DNA of 64,000 bases from Voacanga thouarsii (GCA_026120185.1 JANUWF010003376.1:2170001-2234000), one strand, 5' to 3'. Counted from the first letter of the stretch, positions 35,501-46,086 are shown. The notes: generated from the letters alone by a model not told the origin. Made by a program: numbers and translations.

Positions 35501-36796
35501 ACCAGAAGAAAGTTTTTAAACTACCTCTACTTTATCTGAAGTTGACACAGATGTCACCCACATCTCAGTCACAAACTTGATGAAACAATCCACGGCTTCA
35601 ACCTCTCAATCTAGACCTTATAATATTTCCTACCCAGAATCTGAGCCTAGACCTATGTTTTATGACCAAGGAAGACATCCACCCAAGACTGCTGTAAACC
35701 ATTACACTAATCCTAACCCTCAACTTAGAACTACAAGCCGAAGAAAACCTCCTGAACTAACCTTCTTTGGTAAAGATGCAGTTCTACTTAACATTACTGA
35801 GTGTGATCCCCAGTTGTTTGATACTTATCTTGAGCAATGGACAGCTTCTGTTAAAAGAGACTACCAACAGAAACACGAGCTGGATGTTGACTCAGGAGAA
35901 GCAACGATTCGAGTAGCAAAAAACTACCTTGAAGATATTGCAAGAGCTGCCTGGGAAGGTTTCAAAGTAAAATTTCCTGATGAGGTAACTCGTATTGCCC
36001 AACAAGGCAATAATATATTAAATTTTTGTTATTCAATACACAGAATACTCACTGCAAGAGATGCTAATACTGGTCTCAATCTTAGACAAATTGATGCTAT
36101 AAGAGACCTAGAGCAACTCCAATTAGTTAACTGGATTATGTTAAGCCATTTTATTTAGATTTTCTGGCATTAACAGCTGTTTCAGGTAATTATTATAGCC
36201 CTGAAATGGGAGAATGATTGTTCTCAAAACAACCAAATCAACTTGGCAAGAAAATCTGTGAAGTATGGAAATCCATGACTGTCCCTCCAACCTTTGACAA
36301 TGTCAGAATATGAATCCAACATATTCTCAGTAAGTTGAAGGAAATATATACTCATATTGAGACATAAAAAATGTTGAAAAATCAAAGATATGGTTTCTTC
36401 TCGCAAATCTATACAGCTCAACAATATGGGGCAAAGCAACCCTATACCAGAAGAGCTACTCGTACTAGCAAACCCAGATACAGACCACTGAAGGGTAAGA
36501 AAAAGGTAAAACCTTCAGAAACTTTATACTTACGAAAGAACAAGGCCAAAAAGCCTTATCCTGATAAAAAGAAACATGTTAGGAGATTTAAACCTGGTAA
36601 ATCTTATCAGTCTACTCTTACATGTTATGCCTGTAACAAATCGGGACATATATCTTTTGTTTGTCCTGACAGGAAAAACTTGTTTACAAGAAAAGCTAAG
36701 CTTGTAAATTGCACTAACTGTGAGTTATTGGAAGTAATGTCAGATGTTTCTGATTCTTCTTCTATTTACTCTATCTGTGTAATAGATTCATTTGAA
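35501..36796 (+). pseudogene. EPRV-1 coat-protein domain with CCHC zinc knuckle
   Basis: Open at 35577-36158 and again at 36371-36799, with a frameshift and stops between. The first part holds the capsid core region (PELTFFGKDAVLL, YLEQWTASVKRDY, IARAAWEGFKVKF). The second is strongly basic (RPLKGKKKVK, KKKHVRRFKPGK) and contains the CCHC knuckle CYACNKSGHISFVC at 36623-36664, the RNA-binding hallmark of caulimovirid coat proteins. An acidic Ser-rich tail follows. The frame runs on into the next domain with only single stop codons, supporting a fused polyprotein. Confidence 0.85.
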
Positions 36797-37479
36797 TAGG
36801 AAGAATGCAATGAAGCAGACTATGCTTTAGTTAATGAATTAACTAAACCCTAGTCTATGGTAGAAAAGTATGGTCTTGCTGATTTCAGGTATGATTCAGC
36901 AAACTATAGCTTTCCTGAACTAAAAGAGTTAGACAACTTATATTCTAAAGAAGAAACTGACATGATATTTTCTGAAATAAAAACAATTCCTTCTACTACT
37001 ACTTTTTGTACTCATACTTGGAATTTAAAACAAGGTTCTGACAATGTTCCATGTTTTAAATGTAATTACTATCCCTCTGTTTTGAGCAGAGCTACTTGCT
37101 CTATGTGTAAAACATAAATTTGTAATCTATGTTTGAAAGAATATTTTCAAATAGACATTACAAAAACTTCTTGTGTAAAGAACTCCACAAGAAACCAACT
37201 TTTAGAAACTAGAGTTTCTACTTTGGAAACTCGTTTCAATGATTTGGAACTCCGATTTTTTCAATTTAAAGAAATTTATTTTGAAACCAAATCAACATTT
37301 CTTACTGATGAATTTGATTTTGTCACCCCAAAATCTTATTCTGATCCTAAAAAAAAGGTATTGATATCAATGAACCCGATAACAAATCCTATACTTTTAC
37401 TTCTCAACCTACTATGTGTAATTCAAATCTTACACAAACACAGGTTACTTGTCAGATTAACATTCATGGTTTTACCTGA
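36797..37479 (+). pseudogene. EPRV-1 second cysteine-rich motif region
   Basis: Between coat protein and protease. At about 37052-37132 the translation has Cys spaced CX2CX11CX2CX4CX2C (starting CFKC, ending CNLC), with one stop codon inside the fourth gap in this copy; the fragment at 18343-18493 has a sense codon there. This spacing is, to my knowledge, the second cysteine motif of badnavirus and tungrovirus polyproteins and is absent from caulimoviruses. A heptad-like helix follows at 37200-37270 (STLETRFNDLELRFFQFK). Function unknown, possibly RNA binding or processing. Confidence 0.75.
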
Positions 37480-37842
37480 ATGATAAATGCTTTTATAGAC
37501 AATGGTGCATCTAGATCCACGATTGATGTAAACTTTCTTGCAAAATTTATGCCAACTAAATATTTGAAAACTGCAAAAACTCCTTTATATAGTACCCAGT
37601 TTGACGGTACTAAACTTACTATGAATACTTACATTTCCAATTGTCATGTGCAATTTTTGGATAACTGTGATACTTGCTCTAAACCAATTTCTATCTCTAA
37701 ACTTTGGGTCCGACCATTAAATCATAAGGATATTAACCTAGTTTTAGGATTAAATTTACTTACTCATAACAATAGGGCTTTAATAACTATTATTTATTCT
37801 TTGAACATCTTGTCCTTACTCCAGTTATTATTGAACATTTAG
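37480..37842 (+). pseudogene. EPRV-1 aspartic protease domain
   Basis: Retropepsin-like domain, open for 120 codons. The active-site segment is AFIDNGASRSTI, with Asp in a D-N-G-A context, followed by the hydrophobic flap region and a C-terminal INLVLGLNLLTH segment corresponding to the usual ILG motif. It would process the polyprotein. A one-base shift separates it from the flanking domains. Confidence 0.8.
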
Positions 37843-37925
37843 ATGCTCTATTATCACATCCATCAGAGTTATGAGTAAAGTGTGATAATACCCCCCTGAT
37901 AACACCACCAAAGCCCAATTTAGCT

Positions 37926-39631
37926 TTGGTCCCTATTCCTGAACCTCCTAGAGAAGAAGAATGCTTATGTAACCCACCGGGAGCATATAAAAGGAAAGGT
38001 ACTTTTAATACTAGACTACAAGCTGAAAAGAAAGTTGCTTGCAGTTACAGTATAGACTTAACTTATTATGAGGCACTAGATACTCTTGATCTTTTGTGCA
38101 TTGACTCTCATGCAGATAATGACTTAATATTAGGATCTATACTTGAGGATTTAGATAGTTATCTTCATCCTAGGATAATTCTGAAAAACTTACAACTCAA
38201 TTTACCTAATGAGGATTTTATTTCTAGGCTTGAAAACCTAGAAATAATAGGAGGAAACCCTCTTAAATATTGGGGAAAAGATAAGATTTTCTATAAACTT
38301 GATATTATAAATCCTGACCCAACTATTAAAGCATAGGATTTGAAGTACTCCAACATTGTGCAGCAGGAATGCAAGATGCATGTGGAACAACTACTAAGTC
38401 TTGGAGCAATCCAACGATCAAACTCCAAATAAAGATCCCTGGCCTTTATTGTAAATAAAGGATATAAACAAAAATAAGGACAGACTTAGATGGTCTTCAA
38501 TTATAAACATCTTAATGACAACTGTAATGCAGATGGGTATAAAATCCCAGATAAAGACCAACTCATTAACAAAATCCAAGGATCTTCATGATATAGTAAG
38601 TTTGACATGAAGATAGGATTCTGGCAGGTAAGAATGCATCCAGACTCGGTAAGCTGGATTGCATTTTCTTGTCCTGAAGGACACTTTGAATGGTTAGTAA
38701 TGCTATTTAGTTTAAAACTAGCACCCCAAGTTTTTTAAAGGAAAATGGATAAAATTTTAGGACCTTGTTCTACTTTTACTTGTGTTTACATAGATGATGT
38801 TCTTATTTTCAGCAAAACAGAAAATGAACACCATGCACACTTACAAACAATCTTTTCTTTGTTTGAAATGCATGGATTGATTGTTTCCAAAAAGAAAATG
38901 GCTTTATTCAAGAAAAAACATTGATTTTCTTAGAGTAGAAATTGACTATGGCATGATTAAACTCCAACCTACTATCTCTGCAAAAATCTTAGAATTTCCA
39001 AATAAAATAGAAGATTTAAAGACTTTGCAAAATTTTCTTAGACTCCTTAACTATAGCAGACCATATTTGAAAAATATTGGAAAACTTACAGGCCCTCTCT
39101 ATAACAAAACCACTCCTAAAGGACAGAAGTATTTTAACCAAGAAGATATTCTTTTAGTTAAAAAAAATTAAGGAAATGTGTAAAACATTGCCTGAACTTA
39201 CTTTTCTGTTAGATTCAGATTATATAATTGTGGAAACTGACGGATGTGAAACTGGATGGGGTGGAATACTTTTGTGAAAGTAAAGTGAATATACCACTAA
39301 AACTACTAAAGCAATCTGTAGGTATACCTCTAGAAAATTCAGAGAAAAGGGTCATTTGAAATCCTTGGATTATGAAAAACTTGCAGAACTTTACTGTTTA
39401 GATAGTTTCAGATTTTGCTTAATAGGAAGACCTGAAATTACAATCAAAACTGATAGCAAGGCAATACTGAAATTTGCTAAACAATCCCAGATTACTCCTA
39501 AAGGGTTATCTTATAAAAGATGGCTAAAATTTACTGATTGCCTACTAAAGCAAGGACTCAAAATTAATTGGGAGCATATTAAAGGCCCCAATAATAAAAT
39601 AGCTGAAATACTTTCTCGTCTTATTGTCTAA
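37926..39631 (+). pseudogene. EPRV-1 reverse transcriptase and RNase H, downstream copy
   Basis: 37926-38336 is the open acidic region before RT (FISRLENLEIIGG). RT runs from about 38340 to 39170, with the catalytic box YIDDVLIFSKTENEHHAHL intact near 38790 but stops and frameshifts elsewhere, including within the fingers. The thumb/connection (LQNFLRLLNYSRPYLKNIGK) lies at 38881-39171. RNase H spans about 39215-39631: an ETDGCETGWGG active-site strand, TIKTDSKAILKF, and the end HIKGPNNKIAEILSRL. The stop at 39631 is 11 nt before the next ORF. The domain order is typical of Caulimoviridae. No integrase is present anywhere in the unit, which separates it from LTR retrotransposons. Confidence 0.95.
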
Positions 39632-39642
39632 AATTTGCAGGT

Positions 39643-41178
39643 ATGGCATACAAAGGCAAGAAGAAAGCCTCATCACTTAAAATAATGAGGTTTGGAACTC
39701 ATGAACTTGTGATTCACCAGAATTGCAAGTCTCAATTTATGTCAGAATTAAAGAAACAGTTGGATGATGTCTAATGTTGCTTAATTGACAACTTATGGAA
39801 TCTGGTTGCTCCACCAGATCAATCCAACTCAAAAGTCATCTTGATTTCTTGCTTGACTAACTATTTCCTTGGCATTTTTGAAAAACCCCAAGGAAAGAAA
39901 TTCTCTTCCTATGCATTTTTTACAAGTGAACATGCTGGAGTATACGCCAACTGGGCTGAAATTAAGCCATATGCACTCAAAGGAATCTCTTACAGAGGAT
40001 TCTACAATTTGTCGAAAACTTTGGAAACCACGAGATAGTGTGTGGGTCCAAACTTCTTCATTTCCCAGAACTTGAAAAACAGACCCTATAGTTTTATATG
40101 CCAGCAGGGAAGAACTTATGTTCAAATTGTTACAACTTCGACTTCAGAGACTCCTACTCACTAGACATCTTCTTCATCTGAGCCAATTACTAAATCCAAC
40201 TCCTCAATAGAAATAGAAAGTGGAAAACACTTAAGTCTCGACAACCCATCTTATGGGAAATCTGCCAAAGGTCTGATTAAAGTTTGGGAGAAACTCCCAT
40301 CTCCTTTAATTGGCCTAATCAAAGTTATTGTAGAATACATCAGTGCTTCTACAATGACAGCTCATTTTAATTTCCACAAGGAAGCTCATAGGAATTCCAT
40401 TCCAGAACTTGTTAGTATTTCTTTCTTCTATGAAGTAGAAGATGCCTAGAAATGACCCTATAAAAGCCGATTTAGCCAATGCAGAGTATAGACTTTTGGA
40501 ATTAATCCAATTCTTTCTTACTGCCAATGTTAATTAGTTTATTCTATTCGAAAAGCTAATATAGACATTAGCATGTTTCCTACTCTTCATTTTGCTGGAG
40601 TAGAAATTACTCCATACTCCAGAATGACTTTTGGGTTACTAAACTCTTTGATTATTGATTATGTAACATACTCTATGGATCTTCCTCATTCTTTGAACTA
40701 CATTCTTAGGAAACTTTTTCAAAAATTTGAAGGTCCCGTTCACTTATTCTTTGAAAGTTCTCCACCTGAGTGGAATGGAGCAAAAATTAAGCCAACAAAA
40801 CATTATATCCGGATTAGCACTCTTGAAACAGGACTTCTCCTTAATTCCGACCCAAACCTAGAATGGAAAGTTAGCACAACTCTGGAATATCAACTTAAAC
40901 ATTGGCGTGCCAAGATGATAGGCTCACAATGGAACTTTTTAGCCTCTAATCAGATTAATTTCTGTTTAATAGGAGAAAACATGACAGAAAAATATTACTG
41001 GCCCAAAGAATATGGCACTCAGTTTTTTCCATTCCAATACTTGAGAACAGATCCTGGATTTATTCTCCATTATGAAGAAAAATATCCCCAACATGAAAGG
41101 GATATGGCCTTAATGTCCAAATCAAATACTACCAGTCATGCTGAAGATGACAAATCTCCACCAACTCCACCATCGTAA
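39643..41178 (+). pseudogene. EPRV-1 transactivator/viroplasmin-like ORF, downstream copy
   Basis: About 511 codons, the last gene of the viral unit. The start ATG at 39643 gives a basic MAYKGKKKAS N-terminus. Around 39915-40015 is a viroplasmin-like segment (AGVYANWAEIKPYALKG, then GFYNL) resembling the domain of caulimovirus P6, the translational transactivator that forms inclusion bodies and allows reinitiation on polycistronic RNA. A polycistronic layout with overlapping ORFs fits that role. The C-terminal third (40573-41178) is open: FPTLHFAGVEITPYS, LFFESSPPEW, KYYWPKEYGTQFFPFQYL. Stops at several positions inactivate it. Length is close to the roughly 520 residues of known P6 proteins. 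Identification rests on one short domain and position. Confidence 0.7.
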
Positions 41179-41299
41179 TGGCAGATCCCAACCAGCTGGA
41201 TACTTATCTCAGTTTTCAAAAGAAGTCGACCAACTTTAAAAAAGCGTACTACAAAAAGAAGAATCTTTTGACTTCTGTGCACCACAGGACAATACACCT

Positions 41300-41410
41300 A
41301 TCCTCCACTCAACTTTATGTGACGTAAGCCATAACGTTACATCCCACTCACGGACTTCAAAGAATTTACTTGAAATCCGCACAGTCGCAGCACTTCCTCT
41401 ATATAAAAAC
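41300..41410 (+). promoter_or_regulatory. EPRV-1 35S-like promoter, copy P3 (best preserved)
   Basis: TGACGTAAG (41320-41328) is an exact as-1 core. It is followed by CATCCCACTC and, about 70 nt later, CACTTCCTCTATATAAA with the TATA box at 41399-41408. Both the as-1 core and the CTTCCTCTATATAA block are as in the 35S promoter. It points toward the palindrome centre at 42.74 kb. Confidence 0.8.
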
Positions 41411-41566
41411 TTTATTTCTCTGGATGACATATGAAGAAACAGCTAACACATAGCAGAAAATCCTTCTCCCCTTATACATCCCTCATGTATTTTGGCCAAA
41501 TTACTCCAGTAGAGAGTAAAGGTCATCTAAGACCTATAGCACTTGTACTCTTACTTATTATGCATA

Positions 41567-41572
41567 AATAAA
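41567..41572 (+). terminator. EPRV-1 poly(A) signal downstream of P3
   Basis: AATAAA 168 nt after the TATA box; the same relation as at P2. Confidence 0.65.
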
Positions 41573-41899
41573 GTATGAGTTTCTTCTCTATACACTTCTT
41601 ATTTTGGGAACATGCACTCTGTTCAAATAAGCATTAAAGAACTCAGTTGTAGATAAAAAGACGTAAGGCCAGAAGCTTAGGAAAAGTATCTCCAGAGCCT
41701 AGGAAAGGCCAAGGGAAGAAGTGCCATCCGTTGACGCCAATAAGGTGAGATAATCAATCTGGTTCTTGCTTATTTCAATAGACTGCCCTGAATTTGAGAG
41801 TTGATAAGAAAAGAAACTGAACTATTATATATGCAAAATAAGCATGATTACTTGTGGCTATGGTCCAAGATACCTAAGCTATCTACTTATTGTTAAAAT

Positions 41900-42303
41900 A
41901 TGTGTTTAACAAATACTTGTCTAAAAAACTTAAATACTCGTGGAGTCGGTATAAGTTACTTATGGTTCGAATATCATCAGATGATCCATATGTGTGAATC
42001 CATGATAAGAACTCCTACTTATTTTTTCTACTATCTAGACCAGTTACAAAACTTGTCCACGGTAGTAGCTTGTGATCAAGAACTAATCTCCTTACAAATC
42101 CAAGTTAGAGTATACAGATGTAAACTGAAAAACTTTTCTGATGAAGTAGTAGAAGATAGACTTCCCTCTTGTTCGATTTTATTTAAGTTCTCACAAAGCT
42201 TATTTTGATGAGATAGAACTTAGACTTACTGAACTCTTATTTTTGAGAAAAATAAAATTAGTTCAGACTCGTAGAAGCTTATTGTTTCAGCATATCTTGT
42301 TCA
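41900..42303 (+). pseudogene. EPRV-1 ORF1, second copy
   Basis: Open from the ATG at 41900 to 42208 and then frameshifted; the C-terminal helix (FDEIELRLTELLFL) remains in another frame. The start codon and first codons are intact here, defining the N-terminus missing in the first copy. An ATGA overlap with ORF2 is present near 42318. Confidence 0.6.
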
Positions 42304-42317
42304 ACTAGTTAGTCTAC

Positions 42318-42721
42318 ATGATTGGCATCTGTAGGAAGACTATGCAACTTTGGGGTAGGCTTCCAGGCCTATTTCTAGAGCCACTATATAGTAGACGTAT
42401 GTTTTCTTATGAATTCATACTTATATGCTATGCCTTACTTATACCAGTCAATACACATATTTCCTATCCACATGGGTATATGGGCTGGACACAGACAGCA
42501 CAGCCTGTAGAGCTAACGTGCTTGGGGAACTAAGTTCCTTATTGTAAGACACAAAGCCACGTACCTTTATGGTGCCAGAATTTTGTGCCCCCCTTTAATG
42601 GTATCAGAGCATGGTTTGGTTTGGGAATTGTGCTCTTATCCTACTTTTATACTTCTATAAATCACTGTAGTTGTATGATACATGTTTGTTATGATTTACT
42701 ACTTATTCTTTTTTGTTATAG
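42318..42721 (+). pseudogene. EPRV-1 ORF2, N-terminal part, second copy
   Basis: Open to 42533 (MIGICRKTMQLWGRLPGL, ending near VELTCLGN), then a stop. Sequence continues across the primer-binding site to the palindrome junction at 42721, where it ends after TTTTTTGTTATAG. Confidence 0.6.
42599..42610 (+). other. EPRV-1 primer-binding site, copy 2
   Basis: TGGTATCAGAGC, identical to 29146-29157. The distance between the two is 13,453 bp; subtracting the inserted LTR and its target duplication gives 9,261 bp. Confidence 0.9.
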
Positions 42722-43160
42722 CCAAAGATAAGTCAAGATAATCAATTCTGTGATAATCTATAACAAAAAAGAATAAGTAGTAAATCATAAAAACATGTAT
42801 CATACAACTGCATTGATTTATAGAAGTATAAAAGTAGGATAGGAGCACAATTCCCAAACCAAACCATGCTCTGATACCATTAAAGGGGGGCACAAAATTC
42901 TGGCACCATAAAGGTACGTGGCTTTGTGTCTTACAGCAAGGAACTTGGTTCCCCGAGCACGTTAGCTCTACAGGCTGTGCTGTTTGTGTCCAGCCCATAT
43001 ACCCATGTGGATAGGAAATATGTGTATTGACTGGTATAAGTAAGGCATAGCATATAAGTATGAATTCATAAGAAAACATACGTCTACTATATAGTGGCTC
43101 TAGAAATAGGCCTGGAAGCCTACCCCATAGTTGCATAATCTTCCTACAGATGTCAATCAT
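42699..43160 (-). pseudogene. EPRV-1 ORF2, N-terminal part, inverted copy
   Basis: Open for 153 codons from the ATG at 43160 through the inverted primer-binding site (42868-42879), which reads as FNGIRAWFG in this frame, into VIDYHRIDYLDL, the same residues that begin the downstream part of ORF2 at 29229-29300. This copy shows that the primer-binding site lies inside a coding frame. The last few codons are from the junction. Confidence 0.65.
42868..42879 (-). other. EPRV-1 primer-binding site, inverted copy
   Basis: GCTCTGATACCA on the plus strand, the reverse complement of copies 1 and 2. Confidence 0.9.
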
Positions 43161-43228
43161 GTAGACTGACTAGTTGAACAAGTATGCTGAAACAATAAGC
43201 TTCTATGAGTCTGAACTAATTTTATTTT

Positions 43229-43576
43229 TCACAAAAATAAGAGTTCAGTAAGTCTAAGTTCTATCTCATCAAAATAAGCTTTGTGAGAACTTAAATAAAA
43301 TCGAACAAGAGGAAGTCTATCTTCTACTAGTTCATCAGAAAAGTTTTTGAGTTTACATATGTATACTCTAACTTGGATTTGTAAGGAGATTAGCTCCTGA
43401 TCACAAGCTGCTACCGTGGGTAAGTTTTGCAACTGGTCTAGATAGTAGTAAAAACAAGTAGGAGTTCTTACCATGGATTCACACATATGGATCATTCGAT
43501 GATGTTCGAACCATAAGTAACTTATACCAACTCCACGAGTATTTAAGTTTTTTAGACAAGTATTTGTTAAACACAT
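43229..43576 (-). pseudogene. EPRV-1 ORF1, inverted copy
   Basis: Open for 115 codons from the ATG at 43576 and the least damaged of the three copies. It shares the N-terminus MCLTNTCLKNLNTRG with the copy at 41900 and the C-terminal helix with the copy at 28511. Differences are mostly single substitutions. Confidence 0.6.
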
Positions 43577-43900
43577 ATTTTAACAATAAGTAGATAGCTT
43601 AGGCATCTTTGACCATAGCCACAAGTAATCATGCTTATTTTACATAAATAATAGTTCAGTTTCTTTTCTTATCAACTCTCAAATTCAGGGCAGTCTATTG
43701 AAATAAGCAAGAACTAGATTGATTATCTCATCTTGTTGGCGTCAACAGATGGTACTTCTTCCCTTGGCCTTTCCTAGGCTCTGGCGATACTTTTCCCAAG
43801 CTCCTGGCCTTACGTCTTTTTATCTACAACTGAGTTCTTTAATGCTTATTTGAACAGAGTGCACGTTCCCAAAATAAGAAGTGTATAGAGAAGAAACTCA

Positions 43901-44165
43901 TACTTTATTTATTGCATAATAAGTAAGAGTACAAGTGCTATAGGTCTTAGACGACCTTTACTCTCTACTGGACTAATTTAGCCAAAATACATGAGGGATG
44001 TATAAGGGGAGAAGGATTTTCTGCTGTGTGTTAGCTGTTTCTTCATATGTCATCCAGAGAAATAAAGTTTTTATATAGAGAAAGTGTTGGGACTGTGCAG
44101 ATTTCAAGTAAATTCTTTGAAGTCCGTGAGTGGGATGTAATGTTATGGCTTATGTCACATAAAGT
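43901..44165 (-). promoter_or_regulatory. EPRV-1 35S-like promoter, copy P4 with poly(A) signal
   Basis: On the minus strand: as-1-like TGACATAA at 44150-44157, TATA box at about 44069-44080 and AATAAA region at 43903-43914. It faces P3 across the palindrome centre. Confidence 0.75.
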
Positions 44166-44298
44166 TGAGTGGAGGACAGGTGTATTGTCCTATGGTGCAC
44201 AGAAGTCAAAAGATTCTTCTTTTTGTAGTACGCTTGTTTAAAGTTGGTCAACTTCTTTTGAAAACTGAGATAAGTATCCAGCTGGTTGGGATCTGCCA

Positions 44299-45834
44299 TT
44301 ACGATGGTAGAGTTGGTGAAGATTTGTCATCTTTAGCGTGACTGGTAGTATCTGATTTGGACATTGAGGCCATATCCCTTCCATGTTGGGGATATTTTTC
44401 TTCATAATGGAGAATAAATCCAAGATCTGTTCTCAAGTATTGGAATGGAAAAAACTGAGTGCCATATTCTTTAGGACAATAATATTTTTCTGTCATGTTT
44501 TCTCCTATTAAACAGAAATTAATCTGATCAAAGGCTGAAAAGTTCCATTATGAGACTATCATCTTGGCACGCCAATGTTTAAGTTGATATTCCAGAGTTG
44601 TGCTAACTTTCCATTCTAGATTTAGGTCAGAATCAAGGAGAAGTCTTGTTTCAAGAGTGTTGATCCGGATATAATGTTTTGTTGGCTCAATTTTTGCTGC
44701 AATCCACTCAGGTGGAGAACTTTAAAAGAATAAGTGAATGGGACCTTCAAATTTTGGAAAAAGTTTCCTAAGAATGTAGTTCCAAGGATGAGGAAGATCT
44801 ACAGAGTAGGTTACATCATCAATAATCAAAGAGTTAAGTAACCCAAAAGTTATTAAGGAGTAAGGAGTAATTTCTACTCCAGCAAAATGAAGAGTAGGAC
44901 ACTTGCTAATGTTTATATTAGCTTTTCGAATGAAATAAACTAATTAACATTGGCAGTAAGAAAGAACTGGATTAATTCTAGAAGTCTATACTCTGCATTG
45001 GCTAAATCGGTCTTTGTAGAGTCGTTTCTGCGCGTATTCTACTTCATAGAAGAAAGCGATGCCAACAAGTTCAGGAATGGAATTCCTATGAGCTTCCTTG
45101 AGGAAATCAAAATGAGTCGTCATTGTAGAAGCACTAATGCATTCTAAAATAATTTTGATTTGGCCAATCATAGGAGATGGGAGTTTCTCCTAAACTTTAA
45201 TCGGACCTTTGGCAGATTCCCCATAAGATGGGTTGCCGAGACTTAAGTGCTTTCTGCTTACTATTTCCATTGAGGAGTTGGATTTAGTAATTGGCTCAGA
45301 CGAAGAAGATGTTTGGTGAGTAGGAGTCTCTAAAGTCGAAGTTGTAACACTTTGAACATAAGTTCTTCCCTGCTGGCATATAGAACCATAGGGTTTGTTT
45401 TTTAAGTTTTGGGAAATGAAGAAGTTTGGACCCACACGCTGTCTCGTGGTTTCCAATGCTTCTAACAAATTATAGAATCCTCTGTAAGAGGTTCCTTTGA
45501 GTGTATAAGGCTTAATTTCGTCCTAGTCGGTGTATACTCCAACATGTTCACCTGTAAAAAGTACATAGCAAAAGAATTTCTTTCCTTAGGGTTTTTCAGA
45601 AGTGCCAAGGAAATAGTTAGTCAAGCAAGAAATCAAGATGACTTTTGAGTTGGATTGATCTGGTGGAGCAACCAGATTCCATAAGTTGTCAATTAAGCAA
45701 CATTGGACATCATCCAACTGTTTCCTTAATTCTGACGTAAATTGAGACTTGGGATTTTGGTGAATCACAAGTTCATGAGTTCCAAACCTCATTGTTTTGA
45801 GTGATGAGGCTTTCTTCTTGCCTCTGTCTGCCAT
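44299..45834 (-). pseudogene. EPRV-1 transactivator/viroplasmin-like ORF, inverted copy
   Basis: Starts at 45834 (MADRGKKKASSLKTM) and ends at 44299, 1,536 nt, the same length as the other copies. Open segments are 45586-45834, 45190-45468 and 44299-44496; stops and frameshifts separate them. The viroplasmin-like segment lies near 45470-45570 and is damaged. It is followed on the minus strand by promoter P4. Confidence 0.7.
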
Positions 45835-45941
45835 ACCTGCAAATTTTAGACAATAAGACGAGAAAGTATATCAACTATTTTATTATTGGGGCATTTAATA
45901 TGCTCCCAATTAATTTTGAGTCCTTACTTTAGTAAGCAATC
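45835..45941 (-). pseudogene. EPRV-1 RNase H end, inverted copy
   Basis: Last 100 bp of the viral pol, matching 39536-39631. Viral similarity stops at 45941, about 18 bp before a TA/CA microsatellite. Confidence 0.75.
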
Positions 45942-45958
45942 GACTACATGAACCAATA

Positions 45959-46086
45959 TTTACATATATATATATTCACACACACTCACACACATACATA
46001 TTTATGTATGTATATATATATATATATATATATATTCATATATAACACACACACTGTGTTATATATGAATATATATATATATATAT
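45959..46086. repeat. (TA)/(CA) microsatellite at the right edge of the viral locus, with hairpin
   Basis: TA and CA repeats. A perfect 16-bp hairpin occurs at 46034-46070 (arm ATTCATATATAACACA, loop CACAC), extended on both sides by TA units. Confidence 0.9.

Larger units (their letters stand above)
39536..45941. repeat. 3.19-kb viral inverted repeat (palindrome) with 35-bp spacer
   Basis: Left arm 39536-42721 and right arm 42757-45941 are reverse complements over about 3,186 bp, covering the RNase H end, the transactivator-like ORF, promoter, ORF1 and the start of ORF2. The spacer 42722-42756 belongs to ORF2 and is the continuation of the right arm only. By eye the arms are about 90% identical or better, with few indels, since lengths agree within a base or two. 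Both promoters point inward. Confidence 0.95.
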
